From assembly GCF_033095985.1 (NCBI RefSeq), contig NZ_AP026802.1:1550001-1614000 (forward strand): 64,000 nt of DNA, written 5' to 3'. How positions within the stretch are numbered: the stretch's first letter is position 1; each line of letters opens with the position of its first letter. This document shows positions 24,746-38,223 of the stretch, piece by piece. The notes under the pieces were generated by a model that was given only the letters and a program-made list of their open reading frames with translations, searched no databases and was not told where the DNA came from. The position numbers and the translations under genes are program-made. The DNA comes from Xylocopilactobacillus apicola. Lineage in GTDB: Bacteria > Bacillota > Bacilli > Lactobacillales > Lactobacillaceae.

Positions 24746-25516
24746 TTATAATATTTTATCTAATCCAACAACTAACTCAGAAAGTTCTGACACGTGCTCA
24801 AGCGCAACTTTCACACCTTGCATAAACGATGCGCGGTCAAAAGAATCTTGGCGAATCGTTAAGGCTTCACCTGGTCCGCCAAACAAAACTTCTTCATGAG
24901 CAACATAACCTGGTAATCGCACTGAATGCACCTTCACGCCCTCATAATCAGCACCACGAGCTGCAACATGTGCAGCAGGTGCTAACGGTTTCTCTAACCG
25001 ACTTTTTGCAATCAGTTGCGCCGTCGCAGCTGCAGTACCAGAAGGGGCATCTAATTTATCTTCGTGATGCATTTCAATGACTTCAGCATCCGGGAAATAT
25101 TGTGCTGCCATTTGAACAAATTTCATTAGTAAGACCGCTGATAAGCCGAAGTTCGGCACGATAATGCCTCCCATCTGCTCTTTAGCAGCAATTTCTTGTA
25201 ATTTGGAAATTTGCGTTTCAGTTAGTCCACTGGTACCAATAATCGGGCGATAGTGATGTTCTAAAGCAAATTTTGTATTATTAAAAACTGCTTGGGGCGT
25301 GGTAAAATCTAGCCAAATATCAGCAGCAAGTGTCAAATCTTTTAAATCGATAAATAATTTAGTTTCTGAGGATAATTTCTTCGCTGCTGGGCAATCTGCA
25401 GTCAAGTCCGGTGCTATGACGCCCGCTAGCTCGAAATCAGTTAGACTTTCAATTAAGTCTGCACATTTTTGCCCCATTGAACCAGTTATTCCAGCAATAA
25501 TTACTCTTTTTGTCAT
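24746..25516 (-). CDS. dapB: 4-hydroxy-tetrahydrodipicolinate reductase
   Basis: Second committed step to diaminopimelate, NAD(P)H-dependent, 256 aa. N-terminal nucleotide fold is VIIAGITGSMGQKCADLI. The catalytic and substrate motif is EMHHEDKLDAPSGTA (His pair and Lys). FTTPQAVF and TSGLTETQ are also present. The start overlaps the dapA stop by 4 bases. Confidence 0.96.
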   Translation of the reverse strand: MTKRVIIAGITGSMGQKCADLIESLTDFELAGVIAPDLTADCPAAKKLSSETKLFIDLKDLTLAADIWLDFTTPQAVFNNTKFALEHHYRPIIGTSGLTETQISKLQEIAAKEQMGGIIVPNFGLSAVLLMKFVQMAAQYFPDAEVIEMHHEDKLDAPSGTAAATAQLIAKSRLEKPLAPAAHVAARGADYEGVKVHSVRLPGYVAHEEVLFGGPGEALTIRQDSFDRASFMQGVKVALEHVSELSELVVGLDKIL

Positions 25517-26409
25517 TTAATCTCCTTAAGTTCCTTAACTCCAAGTGCTCTAGCTAACTGCTCAATTTCATTCTCAGCTAGATCAACAATTGGCAAGCGA
25601 CAGCCGCCACTGGCAAACCCTTGCGCATTAAGGACCGCTTTGACTGGGGATGGCGAAGGATAAAGAAATAATCCTTGCATCTTCAAAATCAAGTCACGCT
25701 GGATCGCACCAGCCCAGTCCGCCCGTCCATCAGCTAAAGTATCGTACATTTTACGCATCTGCTCGCCATAAACATGGCTTGCTACCGAGATAACACCTTT
25801 TGCACCAATGGATTTCGCTGCTAAGGACTGCGGATCTTCGCCCGTATAGACCAAAAAATCATCCGGCGTCTTCTCAATTAATTCAGCAAGATCTTCAAGG
25901 CTTGTACACTGTTTAACTCCTTTAATCAAAGGATTTTGCGCCAATTCAATAATTGTCTCGTTAGAAATCGTGATTCCAGTGCGTCCTGGAATGTTATAAA
26001 TCATCAGCGGTAAATCACATTCATCAGTAATTGCCTTAAAATGAGCCTTAATTCCTCTTTGATCAGGTTTATTGTAATAGGGTGCGACCACCAAAGCGAG
26101 ATCGATTCCTTTAATATTACTAACTTCTTTTGTAAAACTAACGGTTTGAGCGGTGTTGTTGCTGCCCGTTCCCGCAATTACGGGAACCCGCCCTTGAACA
26201 ATTTCGGCAAATTTTTCGTAGAGTTCCAACTTTTCTGCATGAGTTAAAGTTGCCCCTTCCCCGGTCGTACCACCAATTACAAACCCGCGGCTACCAGTTT
26301 TTAGCAGATGCTCAGTTAGATCTTGAAGACCTGAGTAATCAATTTTGTCATCAGCCGTAAATGGGGTAATGATTGCCGTTAAAATATCTGCTGCTTGAAA
26401 ATCAGTCAT
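25513..26409 (-). CDS. dapA: 4-hydroxy-tetrahydrodipicolinate synthase
   Basis: Condenses pyruvate with aspartate semialdehyde, 298-aa TIM barrel. GGTTGEGATLTHAEK holds the catalytic Thr pair, YNIPGRTGI has the Tyr and Arg, and GVKQCTS the Schiff-base Lys. Overlaps the deacetylase gene by 4 bases and dapB by 4. Confidence 0.96.
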   Translation of the reverse strand: MTDFQAADILTAIITPFTADDKIDYSGLQDLTEHLLKTGSRGFVIGGTTGEGATLTHAEKLELYEKFAEIVQGRVPVIAGTGSNNTAQTVSFTKEVSNIKGIDLALVVAPYYNKPDQRGIKAHFKAITDECDLPLMIYNIPGRTGITISNETIIELAQNPLIKGVKQCTSLEDLAELIEKTPDDFLVYTGEDPQSLAAKSIGAKGVISVASHVYGEQMRKMYDTLADGRADWAGAIQRDLILKMQGLFLYPSPSPVKAVLNAQGFASGGCRLPIVDLAENEIEQLARALGVKELKEIK

Positions 26410-27572
26410 TTTGTTCTCCTTTTTTGTTCCATTCGATTGTTAAAAAATCCAATAAATGCCTCAACGCCTGCTTTTATCGCTGCTTCTTTAGGAGTAAAGG
26501 CGGCCGAATGCAGCTGAGAGTCATCTTCGACTCCCAGCCAACACATTGTTCCTGGGATTTTAGAAAGTAGATATCCAAAATCTTCCCCGGTCATCGCTGG
26601 CTCGGTCTCAACATAGTTTAGATCAGGATTTTTACTAACATAATTGATAAATTGCTCAGTTAAAATCGGATCATTTTCTACCGGCAGATATCCGCCCTGA
26701 TTTAATTCCACCTTGACTTCGGCATTAAAGCTGGTGGCGATCCCCGCAGCTACTTGCTTAATCCGCTCATCAATTTTTAAAATCATTTTCTGGGTCAAAC
26801 CGCGAATCGTACCTTCTAAATGAGCTTTACCCGCAATCACGTTACGAATGGTTCCCGCCGACATTCTCCCAATTGTAATTACGCCGCCTTCAATTGGATT
26901 AATACTACGAGAAACAATCGTTTGAATTTGATTAATCAGCTGAGCTGCTGCAACTACCATATCATTAGCCTCTTGCGGATAAGCAGCGTGCCCACCTTTT
27001 CCAATCAGATCGATATTTACTTCTGTCGTTCCCGCAAAAAGCGTCCCTAAGCGACACCCAATTGTCCCTGCCTGTAAATCTGGCGTTACATGCAAAGCAT
27101 AAATTTCATCCGGCCGCCATTTATCAGTAAAAACCTTCTGTTCGTAGGCAAGCTTCCCGCCGTTCTCGCTTTCTTCAGCTGGCTGAAAGAAAAATATCAA
27201 ATTATCGAGCGGTTGATACTCGCTATAATAGCTCAAAATTCCAAGTGCTACTGTCATATGGAGGTCATGCCCACAAGCATGCATGACGCCAGGATTTTTA
27301 GAAGCATAAGCTAAACCAGTCTGCTCAGTGACCGGAAGTGCATCGATATCTGTCCGATAACCGATTGTTTTTGTAGGCTCGGATCCGATAACTCTTACTA
27401 AAAGCGCCGTCGGAAGTTCGGGAATTGTTTTGAGTTCTAAGTATTTTTGATTAAGCTTTCCAATAACTTCTAACAAGTAGCGATGCGTATCAAATTCTTT
27501 TAGTGCTAGTTCTGGATTTTGGTGAAGGTGTCGCCTAATTTCAATTAATTCATTTTCGGTCAACACAGCCAT
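26406..27572 (-). CDS. N-acetyldiaminopimelate deacetylase (M20D peptidase family)
   Basis: Removes the acetyl group to give LL-diaminopimelate, metal-dependent, 388 aa. IRRHLHQNPELALKEFDT, the metal Cys and His of MHACGHDLHMTVALG, FQPAEESENGGK, and GGHAAYPQEANDMV of the dimerisation lid are visible. M20D also includes hippurate and indole-amide hydrolases; the operon makes the DAP role by far the best fit. Confidence 0.92.
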   Translation of the reverse strand: MAVLTENELIEIRRHLHQNPELALKEFDTHRYLLEVIGKLNQKYLELKTIPELPTALLVRVIGSEPTKTIGYRTDIDALPVTEQTGLAYASKNPGVMHACGHDLHMTVALGILSYYSEYQPLDNLIFFFQPAEESENGGKLAYEQKVFTDKWRPDEIYALHVTPDLQAGTIGCRLGTLFAGTTEVNIDLIGKGGHAAYPQEANDMVVAAAQLINQIQTIVSRSINPIEGGVITIGRMSAGTIRNVIAGKAHLEGTIRGLTQKMILKIDERIKQVAAGIATSFNAEVKVELNQGGYLPVENDPILTEQFINYVSKNPDLNYVETEPAMTGEDFGYLLSKIPGTMCWLGVEDDSQLHSAAFTPKEAAIKAGVEAFIGFFNNRMEQKRRTK

Positions 27573-27574
27573 TT

Positions 27575-28282
27575 TTATAACTTCCTCAAATCGGTTTCAA
27601 TCCCCGTTTTACTTGCAGTTTTTTCGTCGATCTTCTTGATCACACGGGCTGGAACCCCAGCTACAACAGTTTTAGGTGCTACATCTTCAGTCACTACGGC
27701 ACCTGCTGCCACTACAGCTTCTGCTCCCACTTCTACACCTTCAAGCACAACAGCGTTAGCACCAATTAGCGCTCCTGCTCCGATTTTAACTGGCTTAGCT
27801 GATGCTGGTTCAATGACCCCAGCGATTACGGCACCTGCTCCGACGTGAGCATTAGCGCCAACTACCGCGCGTCCTCCGAGCACTGCATTCATATCAATCA
27901 TCGCTTTTGCTCCAACTTCGGCCCCGATATTAATAACTGCCCCCATCATAATCACTGCGTTATTACCAATTGACACTTGATCTCTAATCAGCGCCCCCGG
28001 TTCAATTCGAGCGTTGATCGTCTTTAGATCCAGAAGCGGAACTGCTGAGTTGCGAGCCCAATTGTCTACTTCATAATCAGTAATGCGCGTTTCTTCCTTT
28101 AGAAAAGGTGCCAACTGAGCCCAATCGCCAAAAACCACGCCTGACGAGGCTTCAACAAATGTTTTAACTCCTTTGGGCCAAGTTAGATTTTTTAAATCGC
28201 CTTTCACATAAACCTTAACTGGCGTCTGTTTCTTGGCCGAACCAATAAATTTAATAATTTCTTCTGCGGACATTTCTTTCAA
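27575..28282 (-). CDS. dapH: Tetrahydrodipicolinate N-acetyltransferase
   Basis: Acetyl-CoA-dependent entry to the N-acetyl branch of DAP synthesis, 235 aa, left-handed beta-helix (hexapeptide repeats [20 protein letters not shown] and following). I choose the TTG at 28282, giving [13 protein letters not shown], because GGAG is 8 bases upstream and the N-terminus then resembles the Bacillus form (MKMMDANEII as I recall it). The repeat region is unusually rich in Ala and Gly. Confidence 0.94.
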   Translation of the reverse strand: MKEMSAEEIIKFIGSAKKQTPVKVYVKGDLKNLTWPKGVKTFVEASSGVVFGDWAQLAPFLKEETRITDYEVDNWARNSAVPLLDLKTINARIEPGALIRDQVSIGNNAVIMMGAVINIGAEVGAKAMIDMNAVLGGRAVVGANAHVGAGAVIAGVIEPASAKPVKIGAGALIGANAVVLEGVEVGAEAVVAAGAVVTEDVAPKTVVAGVPARVIKKIDEKTASKTGIETDLRKL

Positions 28283-28284
28283 GA

Positions 28285-29595
28285 TTAAAGCTCCTTTTCC
28301 AAAAAACAATCGTTACTAACCAAATCATCATAAGTTTCTCTTTTAACAACAATCTGAGCGTACCCATTTTCACAAAAAACAACGGACGGACGCGGCACTC
28401 GATTATAATTAGATGCCATACTATACCCGTAGGCCCCTGTTTTCAAAATGGCAATAATATCACCTGGCTTCGTAGCAGGAAGTGATTGCTCATCGATCAA
28501 GATATCGCCTGATTCACAATATCGACCTGCTAAATGAACCTTTTCGACGGACGCTGCTGTCGGGTTGTTTGCGAGAACTGCTTCATATTTTGCTTGATAA
28601 AGAGCGGGGCGAATATTATCCCCCATTCCACCATTAACTGTGAGGTAATCAGTCATCCCAGGCAAATTTTTGCGCGATCCCACCGTATATAAACTATATC
28701 CGGCTGCCCCCACAATTGAACGGCCTGGTTCAATCCAAATCTCAGGTACTTTTAAATTTAACTGATCGCACTGAGCCTTTACCTCATCAACGATGGCACC
28801 CACAAAAACGTCGGGTGCTAAAACTTCATCTTCTTCAGTGTATCTAATCCCAAACCCCCCGCCAAGATTAATAACTTTGGGTTGATAATGGTCTTGAGCG
28901 TTCCATTGATTAATGAGCTTAAACAAATTTGCAACTTCCATTTGAAAACCCGCAACAGCTGAGATCTGGGAACCAATATGGGCATGCAATCCGATTAACT
29001 CCATTTGTGGATTAGCCTGCACTTTTTTTAAAGCCGAATGAGCCTGACCCGTTGTTATATCAAAGCCAAACTTGCTATCGGCCTGACCTGTCTGAATATA
29101 TTCATGTGTATGAGCACTAACGTTTGGAGTCAATCGTAACATGACGCGGATATTTTTGTCCTGTTCGGCCAACACTTCTGATAAAAGCTCAATTTCATAA
29201 AAATTATCGAGAATGATTACTCCCACTTGATGTTCAACGGCCATCTCTAACTCCGCACGTGTTTTATTATTACCGTGAAAACTAATCTTATCCATTGGGA
29301 AATTTGCTTTAATTGCGGTGTAAAGCTCTCCGCCGGAAACAACATCGATATGGGCCTTTTCTTGGGCTACAACCTGATACATCGCAATGGCACTGAAAGC
29401 TTTACTGGCATAACTCACAACAGCTGGAAATTTTCGTTTGGCAAAAGCTTCCTTGAAAGCTCGAATTTGTGAACGAATCTGCGAAACGTCATATGCCACA
29501 AGCGGCGTGCCATATTCTAAAGCCAACTTTAGTGCGTCAACTCCACCAATCACCAAGTGACCTTCTTTGTTGGTAAAATATTTTTCATTTTCCAT
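28285..29595 (-). CDS. lysA: Diaminopimelate decarboxylase
   Basis: PLP fold III (alanine-racemase-like) enzyme that makes L-lysine from meso-DAP, 436 aa. [15 protein letters not shown] holds the PLP Lys; also seen are [36 protein letters not shown] and the C-terminal CESGDIL and [11 protein letters not shown]. The frame opens 21 codons upstream, but AGGGAG before ATG 29595 marks the start. First gene of the operon, behind the lysine riboswitch. dapF (epimerase) and an aspartokinase are not in this unit. Confidence 0.96.
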   Translation of the reverse strand: MENEKYFTNKEGHLVIGGVDALKLALEYGTPLVAYDVSQIRSQIRAFKEAFAKRKFPAVVSYASKAFSAIAMYQVVAQEKAHIDVVSGGELYTAIKANFPMDKISFHGNNKTRAELEMAVEHQVGVIILDNFYEIELLSEVLAEQDKNIRVMLRLTPNVSAHTHEYIQTGQADSKFGFDITTGQAHSALKKVQANPQMELIGLHAHIGSQISAVAGFQMEVANLFKLINQWNAQDHYQPKVINLGGGFGIRYTEEDEVLAPDVFVGAIVDEVKAQCDQLNLKVPEIWIEPGRSIVGAAGYSLYTVGSRKNLPGMTDYLTVNGGMGDNIRPALYQAKYEAVLANNPTAASVEKVHLAGRYCESGDILIDEQSLPATKPGDIIAILKTGAYGYSMASNYNRVPRPSVVFCENGYAQIVVKRETYDDLVSNDCFLEKEL

Positions 29596-29611
29596 AATGC
29601 TGCTCCCTACT

Positions 29612-29656
29612 AAAAAAGAGGACCCTTTTTTGCTGCAGCAATCGAAAAGAGTCCTC
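29612..29656 (-). terminator. Riboswitch-controlled terminator before lysA
   Basis: GAGGACTCTTTT pairs with AAAAGGGTCCTC, followed by T6, just before the lysA ribosome site. This is the expression platform of the lysine riboswitch. Confidence 0.92.
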
Positions 29657-29699
29657 AAATATTTTTCGCTTAAATCTTGTTTTTTAAAAGTTCAACAAA

Positions 29700-29866
29700 A
29701 GCGCTCCGCAAATTTTTTTGCGACAGTCCGTAATTTATTCAACTACAGCCCAGCTAATTAACCAGTGCAGTGATTAACGCTTCGGCAGCCTTCCCTTTCG
29801 CCTGGATCATAGCTCTTGCACGAGCTCCCCAAATGTTACTGATGTTGGTTGCAACCTCTTCGATAA
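29700..29866 (-). ncRNA. Lysine riboswitch (L box) aptamer
   Basis: On the minus strand the conserved L-box blocks appear in order: GAGGTTGCAA, CATCAGTAA, GGGAAGGCTGCCGAAG, ACTGGTTAATTAGCTGGGCT and GGACTGTCGC then GGAGCGC. High lysine would fold the aptamer and release the downstream terminator, shutting off the seven-gene operon. Confidence 0.93.
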
Positions 29867-29871
29867 CATGA

Positions 29872-29900
29872 ATCATATTATTAAATGAACATTAAATCAA
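29872..29900 (-). promoter_or_regulatory. Promoter of the lysine operon
   Basis: TTGATT (29895-29900), 17 bases, TATGAT (29872-29877) on the minus strand; transcription would start just before the L box. Confidence 0.75.
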
Positions 29901-29953
29901 GTCTTTTTTGAATATTAATGCAAATTAATTTAGAAACAAAGTAAAGCTTCCAA

Positions 29954-29976
29954 AGAAACCGTTTTAACTATATAAT
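29954..29976 (+). promoter_or_regulatory. -10 box with cre-like site before the phosphate-ester transporter
   Basis: TATAAT at 29971-29976, with AGAAACCGTTTTAA at 29954-29967 fitting the cre consensus at 12 of 14 positions, between the expected -35 and the -10. CcpA control is plausible; the -35 itself is poor. Confidence 0.55.
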
Positions 29977-30008
29977 GTAAGCGGTAATTACTTTTTTGGG
30001 GGTAAAAA

Positions 30009-31343
30009 ATGTTTTCATTTCTAAAACCGGCACCTGATGCAAAAGTGAAGGTTGCACCAGATAAAGTTGCCAATACTTATAAATGGCGCCAAATCGGTGT
30101 ACTTGTTTCAATCCTTCTTGGATATGCTGGCTACACGGTCATTCGCCAAGTTTTCACAATCCAGCAACACGATATTATGAAAGTGTACCATTTCTCTACC
30201 GGACAAATTGGGATGATCCTCTCCTGCTTTGGACTCGGGTATGGAATCTCCAAATTATTTATGGGAGCGCTTAGCGACAAAAGCGATAGCAATCGATATC
30301 TAGCGACTGGCCTATTTCTTTCTTCGCTGATAAATTTTGCTTTTGGTGCCACTCGAAATTTCTATATAATGTGTTTTTTGATGCTAATCATGTCAATCGC
30401 TCAAGGAATGGGAGCCGGTGCATGCCAGAGAATTATTCAACTTTGGTGGAGTAAGAAACGGCGGGGAATTGTTTTTGCAGTTTGGGGTACTTCAAAAAGC
30501 TTCGGCGCAATTCTTTGCGTTTCCTTAGTTCAATTAGCGGCGTATTTATTCTCCAACTCGATCTCGATGGTCTTTTATGCAACTGGTGTTGTTGGAGTGG
30601 TGATGAGTCTAATTGTTTGGTTTGCTGGCTGTGACCGACCTGCTGCTGTGGGATTACCTAGCATCACCGAATACGCCCACGAAGAAGTCGTACTCGACAA
30701 CGGTGAAAAAAATAATAACGAATTGACTAAGATGAATATTTTCCAGATCATCACGCACTACATCATTAACAACAAATTGGTCTGGGCGGTTACTTTGACC
30801 TCAATGTGTTTATACGTGGTCAGCTACGGAATTAACACTTGGATTCCTAGTTATTTAACGCAATTTAAAGGCTTCTCGCCAACAACTGCTAAATGGTTAG
30901 TCGGAATTGTCGGCGTTGCAACGATTCCTGGCGGTATAATTAGTGGCGTTTTATCAGATTTATTTAAAAATCGTCGTGCTGCCGTCTGCGTCGTCGGAAT
31001 TCTCGGAGTCATTGCCTGCTTAATTCCTTACCTGTTAAGCACCAATCACACAGTAATTATTGTTGTTTTAATTTTAATGATGAACTTTCTAAGCGCGCCG
31101 ATCATGCTAGTCGGGCTAATCATCAACGAAGTCGTCCCTAAATTTGCAGTTGGAACTTCGACGGGATTTATGGGATTCTTCCAATATTTAGGCGGTGAAA
31201 TTGCCGCAACTGCGCTAGTAGGTCTACTAGTTGACAAATACGGTTGGGGCGCCAACATCACTGTTTTGTTCGTGGCCTCAGCGCTTGCCTTATGTTTGTC
31301 CATTTACATCATGATTACCGAGCGAAAATTAGATCGATCCTAA
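30009..31343 (+). CDS. OPA-family organophosphate:phosphate antiporter (GlpT/UhpT-like)
   Basis: Twelve-segment MFS protein of 444 aa in the organophosphate:Pi antiporter family. Seen are GYTVIRQVFTIQQHDI (helix 1 with a conserved Arg), STGQIGMILSCFGLGYGISKLFMGALSDK, GMGAGACQRIIQLWW and YGINTWIPSYLTQFKGFS. It would import glycerol-3-phosphate or a hexose phosphate in exchange for phosphate. The ribosome site is GGGGGT. Single-gene unit with its own promoter and terminator. Confidence 0.85.
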   Translation: MFSFLKPAPDAKVKVAPDKVANTYKWRQIGVLVSILLGYAGYTVIRQVFTIQQHDIMKVYHFSTGQIGMILSCFGLGYGISKLFMGALSDKSDSNRYLATGLFLSSLINFAFGATRNFYIMCFLMLIMSIAQGMGAGACQRIIQLWWSKKRRGIVFAVWGTSKSFGAILCVSLVQLAAYLFSNSISMVFYATGVVGVVMSLIVWFAGCDRPAAVGLPSITEYAHEEVVLDNGEKNNNELTKMNIFQIITHYIINNKLVWAVTLTSMCLYVVSYGINTWIPSYLTQFKGFSPTTAKWLVGIVGVATIPGGIISGVLSDLFKNRRAAVCVVGILGVIACLIPYLLSTNHTVIIVVLILMMNFLSAPIMLVGLIINEVVPKFAVGTSTGFMGFFQYLGGEIAATALVGLLVDKYGWGANITVLFVASALALCLSIYIMITERKLDRS

Positions 31344-31344
31344 G

Positions 31345-31368
31345 AGCCATCGCCGAATGGCTTTTTTT
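31345..31368 (+). terminator. Terminator of the OPA transporter gene
   Basis: AGCCAT, loop CGCCGA, ATGGCT, then T7. The convergent MFS gene ends in its T tract. Confidence 0.9.
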
Positions 31369-32680
31369 ATTTGTGCCTTTTTGCACTCCAATGCATCACG
31401 CTGACCGCAACAATTAAAATCACTGCAAAAAAGGTCATGATAATCAACTGCTGGTGATAATTCGTGGTTAAAGTTACAATCAGCGACAAGCCAAAAGACG
31501 AGCCAATTTGTTGGGCCATATTTAAAGTCCCCGAAGCAGCTCCTGCAATCTGCTCGTTGGTTCTCGCTACACTTGAAATCGTTAACGGTCCCATGATTAA
31601 TCCTTGACCTAGACCGGTGAGCACCAATGGAAGTAAAAGACCGATCACGTAACCATTTTGAACGGGCAGGAAAATTCCAATAAACATTCCGGAAGCAAAA
31701 ATTACCGCACCAATCAAGGATAAAAATGTATGATCCCATTTTTGCGCCAATTTATTCACCATTGAGGCCGTTAGAAACTGCAAAAGCATTTGGGGCAAAA
31801 ATCCAAATGCCGCCATTAACGGAGTCCAATTAAGCACTTGTTGCATTACTTGAGGCGTCAAAAACAAATAAGAAGTCATCGCCGCCGTATCAGTAAATCT
31901 TGCCAGATAAGCGCTAGTTCGCTCTGAATCTGCGAATAAGCTTAAAGGCATCAGCGGATGAGCAGTTCGTTTTTCCTGGAACAAAAACAAAATCAAGAAA
32001 ATTACCGCAGCGATTAAGAACCAAACTCCCTGTGCTTTGAGATTAATTCCCGCAATCAGCGAGGTTAGGCCCAAAACCGAAAGAAGCGTGCCGCCCCAAT
32101 CCATTTTCTGACTTACCGTTTTACTTTGAGGAATTTTCAAGGACGTCAAAACCGCCAGAACCAATCCGAGCGGAAAGTTTAAGAAAAATCCCCAACGCCA
32201 AGAGGCATAACTGGCAATTAAGCCGCCAATTACCAAACCGACACTAGCTCCAATCCCAGTAGTGGCGCCGTAATAAGCAATCGCCTGACTCCGCCTTTTG
32301 CCTTGATAATTGTCCATCAACAAAGCAAGCGTCGTTGGGGCTAAAATTGCTGATCCTAAACCTTGAGCTGCCCGAGCAGCAATAATCATTGGCCCGCTTT
32401 GAGCCAGACCAACTAATAACGAACAAATACTAAAAATAGAAATTCCAATTAGAAAAATTCTTTTTCGCCCGAAAATATCGCCCATCCGGCCACCAAAGAT
32501 AATGAATCCGCCGAATGTTAAAGCGTAAGCATTGGAAACCCAAGCGGTCATTTGCGAATCCAAATGTAACTCTTGCGCAATTTTCAAACTGCTCGTAAAA
32601 ACTATCGAATTATCCAACAAGATTAAAAAATAACTAACCAAAATAATTGGTAAAATAATTCCAAATTTCTTTTCTTTCAA
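31367..32680 (-). CDS. DHA2-type MFS multidrug transporter
   Basis: Proton-driven exporter of the major facilitator superfamily, 437 aa. ILLDNSIVFTSSLKI (helix 1 acidic motif), GGRMGDIFGRKRIFLIG (MFS motif A) and RAAQGLGSAILAPTTLALL with ATTGIGASVGLVIGGLI (motif C) point to the QacA/EmrB group. It is somewhat shorter than the usual 14-segment members. Start is TTG with GGAG 7 bases upstream. Substrates cannot be predicted. Confidence 0.87.
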   Translation of the reverse strand: MKEKKFGIILPIILVSYFLILLDNSIVFTSSLKIAQELHLDSQMTAWVSNAYALTFGGFIIFGGRMGDIFGRKRIFLIGISIFSICSLLVGLAQSGPMIIAARAAQGLGSAILAPTTLALLMDNYQGKRRSQAIAYYGATTGIGASVGLVIGGLIASYASWRWGFFLNFPLGLVLAVLTSLKIPQSKTVSQKMDWGGTLLSVLGLTSLIAGINLKAQGVWFLIAAVIFLILFLFQEKRTAHPLMPLSLFADSERTSAYLARFTDTAAMTSYLFLTPQVMQQVLNWTPLMAAFGFLPQMLLQFLTASMVNKLAQKWDHTFLSLIGAVIFASGMFIGIFLPVQNGYVIGLLLPLVLTGLGQGLIMGPLTISSVARTNEQIAGAASGTLNMAQQIGSSFGLSLIVTLTTNYHQQLIIMTFFAVILIVAVSVMHWSAKRHK

Positions 32681-32701
32681 ACTTTTACTCCTTTTTTTAT
32701 T

Positions 32702-32720
32702 AAAAGGCTCAACGCCTTTT
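32702..32720 (-). promoter_or_regulatory. Hairpin in the leader of the DHA2 gene
   Basis: AAAAGGC, loop GTTGA, GCCTTTT on the minus strand, ending about 10 bases before the AAAGGAG site. No T run follows, so it is not a standard terminator; it could affect ribosome access. Confidence 0.4.
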
Positions 32721-32803
32721 CTAATACCTTAATGGCTTAGAGAAAGTTTGAAAATTACTTAATCGGAATTGTAGTATGTTTTAAACGCATGCAAAAATAT
32801 ATC

Positions 32804-32825
32804 AAAAAAGCCTCCCGAAAGAGGC
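32804..32825 (-). terminator. Terminator of the valS-bgl unit
   Basis: GCCTC, loop TTTCGG, GAGGC, T6 on the minus strand, shortly after the stop of the glycosidase gene. Confidence 0.9.
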
Positions 32826-32830
32826 CAATT

Positions 32831-36927
<4,097 letters not shown>

Positions 36928-36945
36928 TGTTTTTACCATCCTTTC

Positions 36946-37170
36946 TAAAAAAAATCCCGCCCTAAATTAATAGGGCGAGATTTCCGCGGTACCACCTAAA
37001 TTGAGTTAATCCTCATCTTTACAAACCCATAACGAGGTCATCCGGTTTTACCTACTATCTTCAGCAAAACATCTCCCAAGCTACACGCCAAAAGTCCTGT
37101 GGACTGCCTCACACCGGCTACAGCCTCGCTGAACACTCAACTTTTCGCGCCTCTTGATCGTTGATTAGAA
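36946..37170 (-). promoter_or_regulatory. T-box leader of valS with terminator
   Basis: The T-box sequence AGGTGGTACCGCG lies on the minus strand at 36984-36997. A long terminator stem (AAATCTCGCCCT with AGGGCGGGATTT, 36947-36983) and T8 follow. Upstream is about 170 nt of stem I-III-like sequence. Uncharged tRNA-Val should stabilise the antiterminator. I did not assign the specifier triplet with confidence. Confidence 0.92.
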
Positions 37171-37173
37171 CTT

Positions 37174-37202
37174 AATCTAACGCGTTAGGAGATCGATGTC
37201 AA
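37174..37202 (-). promoter_or_regulatory. Promoter of the valS T-box transcript
   Basis: A consensus TTGACA (37197-37202), 17 bases, TAGATT (37174-37179) on the minus strand. The -35 overlaps the citG stop codon. Confidence 0.8.
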
Positions 37203-38056
37203 CTGTTTTTTGTTACCAAAAGATCTAAGAAAATAGTCAAAATCAGTAAATCTGCACTCCCGCCGAGACTAAGATGCTGCTGGGTAAAAACATCGTCTAA
37301 ATTGCGCAAAAAAAGATAACCTTCCTCTGTCTGACTGCCTCCAAGCTCAAAGTATCTGCTAGCTTGCGCCTCGGCCCAATCAACGATTTCTAAATTTCCG
37401 GCCCGCTTAATTAAATTGCTGTCTTTTGTCGTCAAGACAATCTGCATTAAAGTGTCGATTAGCTGAGAATTGCGGCTTTGGTTGCTTTTAGTAAGCAAGA
37501 ACGGCAAAGATTTTTTAAAAACAACAGGAAATCCTGCCTCTGCTTCACCTCTTGAACCCGTTAAGCCATATTTTTTGTATTCTAATTCGCCTGCCGTTAA
37601 CTCATCAAGTGGCTTTTGATCAAGATTACGAAAATCATTTTTGGTTAATCCTTTTAACATTACCTTAACAGTCTGAGCGATCTCATCTAGCTCTATACAT
37701 CCCGTACTAGAGAGTGTGTACGCGCTAGCAGTCAACAAAATTCCTAACGAAAAAATGGCTCCCTTATGTGTATTGATTCCATTCGTCGCCTTAAACATTG
37801 TTTGTTCAGCTTTAATTCCCGCTAAGCGAACTTGCTGAAAAAGTTTTGGCAAATTTGCAGCGGTAAAATTATTTGCCAGTTCGGTGATTTCCTCAAAGTA
37901 AGCACGCAAGCTCACAGCACTTGCTACAAAAGTAAAGACATCCATATCCGGATGTGATCCGTGATTAAGCGGGTCAACTAACCCCGGTTTAGGATAAACC
38001 ATCACCTCATCAATTAAAGCCTGCTCTGCTAATTCTGGTAACAATTCGATTTTCAT
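37199..38056 (-). CDS. citG: Triphosphoribosyl-dephospho-CoA synthase (CitG/MdcB family)
   Basis: Makes the prosthetic group precursor of citrate or malonate lyase acyl-carrier proteins from dephospho-CoA and ATP. 285 aa. Motifs are YPKPGLVDPLNHGSHPDMD, GINTHKGAIFSLG, LTGSRGEAEAGFP and HLSLGGSADLLILT. No lyase subunits, citC or citX are in the window, so the gene is an orphan here; a SorC-type regulator lies divergently, as CitI does beside citrate genes in Weissella and Leuconostoc. A remnant of a citrate cluster, or service to lyase genes elsewhere, are both possible. Confidence 0.88.
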   Translation of the reverse strand: MKIELLPELAEQALIDEVMVYPKPGLVDPLNHGSHPDMDVFTFVASAVSLRAYFEEITELANNFTAANLPKLFQQVRLAGIKAEQTMFKATNGINTHKGAIFSLGILLTASAYTLSSTGCIELDEIAQTVKVMLKGLTKNDFRNLDQKPLDELTAGELEYKKYGLTGSRGEAEAGFPVVFKKSLPFLLTKSNQSRNSQLIDTLMQIVLTTKDSNLIKRAGNLEIVDWAEAQASRYFELGGSQTEEGYLFLRNLDDVFTQQHLSLGGSADLLILTIFLDLLVTKNS

Positions 38057-38223
38057 TAAAATATCCTCATTAACTTTCTTTCAAAAATATAATCGATTAA
38101 ACTTAGCTAAGCCACTTACCAAAAAATCTATTGTTTTTAATTTTTAAAATAAAACGCTTGATTTTTTAATATTCCAATTATGTTAAAATAAAATCTATCA
38201 CTTTACATAGGAGATGAACAAAA

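Noticed and set aside
29750-29880. A 40-codon frame running through the lysine riboswitch (MIHVIEEVATNISNIW...)
   Set aside because: It starts inside the -10 box, so its ATG would not be transcribed or would be at the 5' end without a ribosome site; the sequence is explained by L-box conservation.
31329-31739. 136-codon minus-strand frame overlapping the DHA2 transporter gene
   Set aside because: Out-of-frame shadow of the transporter; no ribosome site, and Cys/Trp-rich composition not seen in real genes here.
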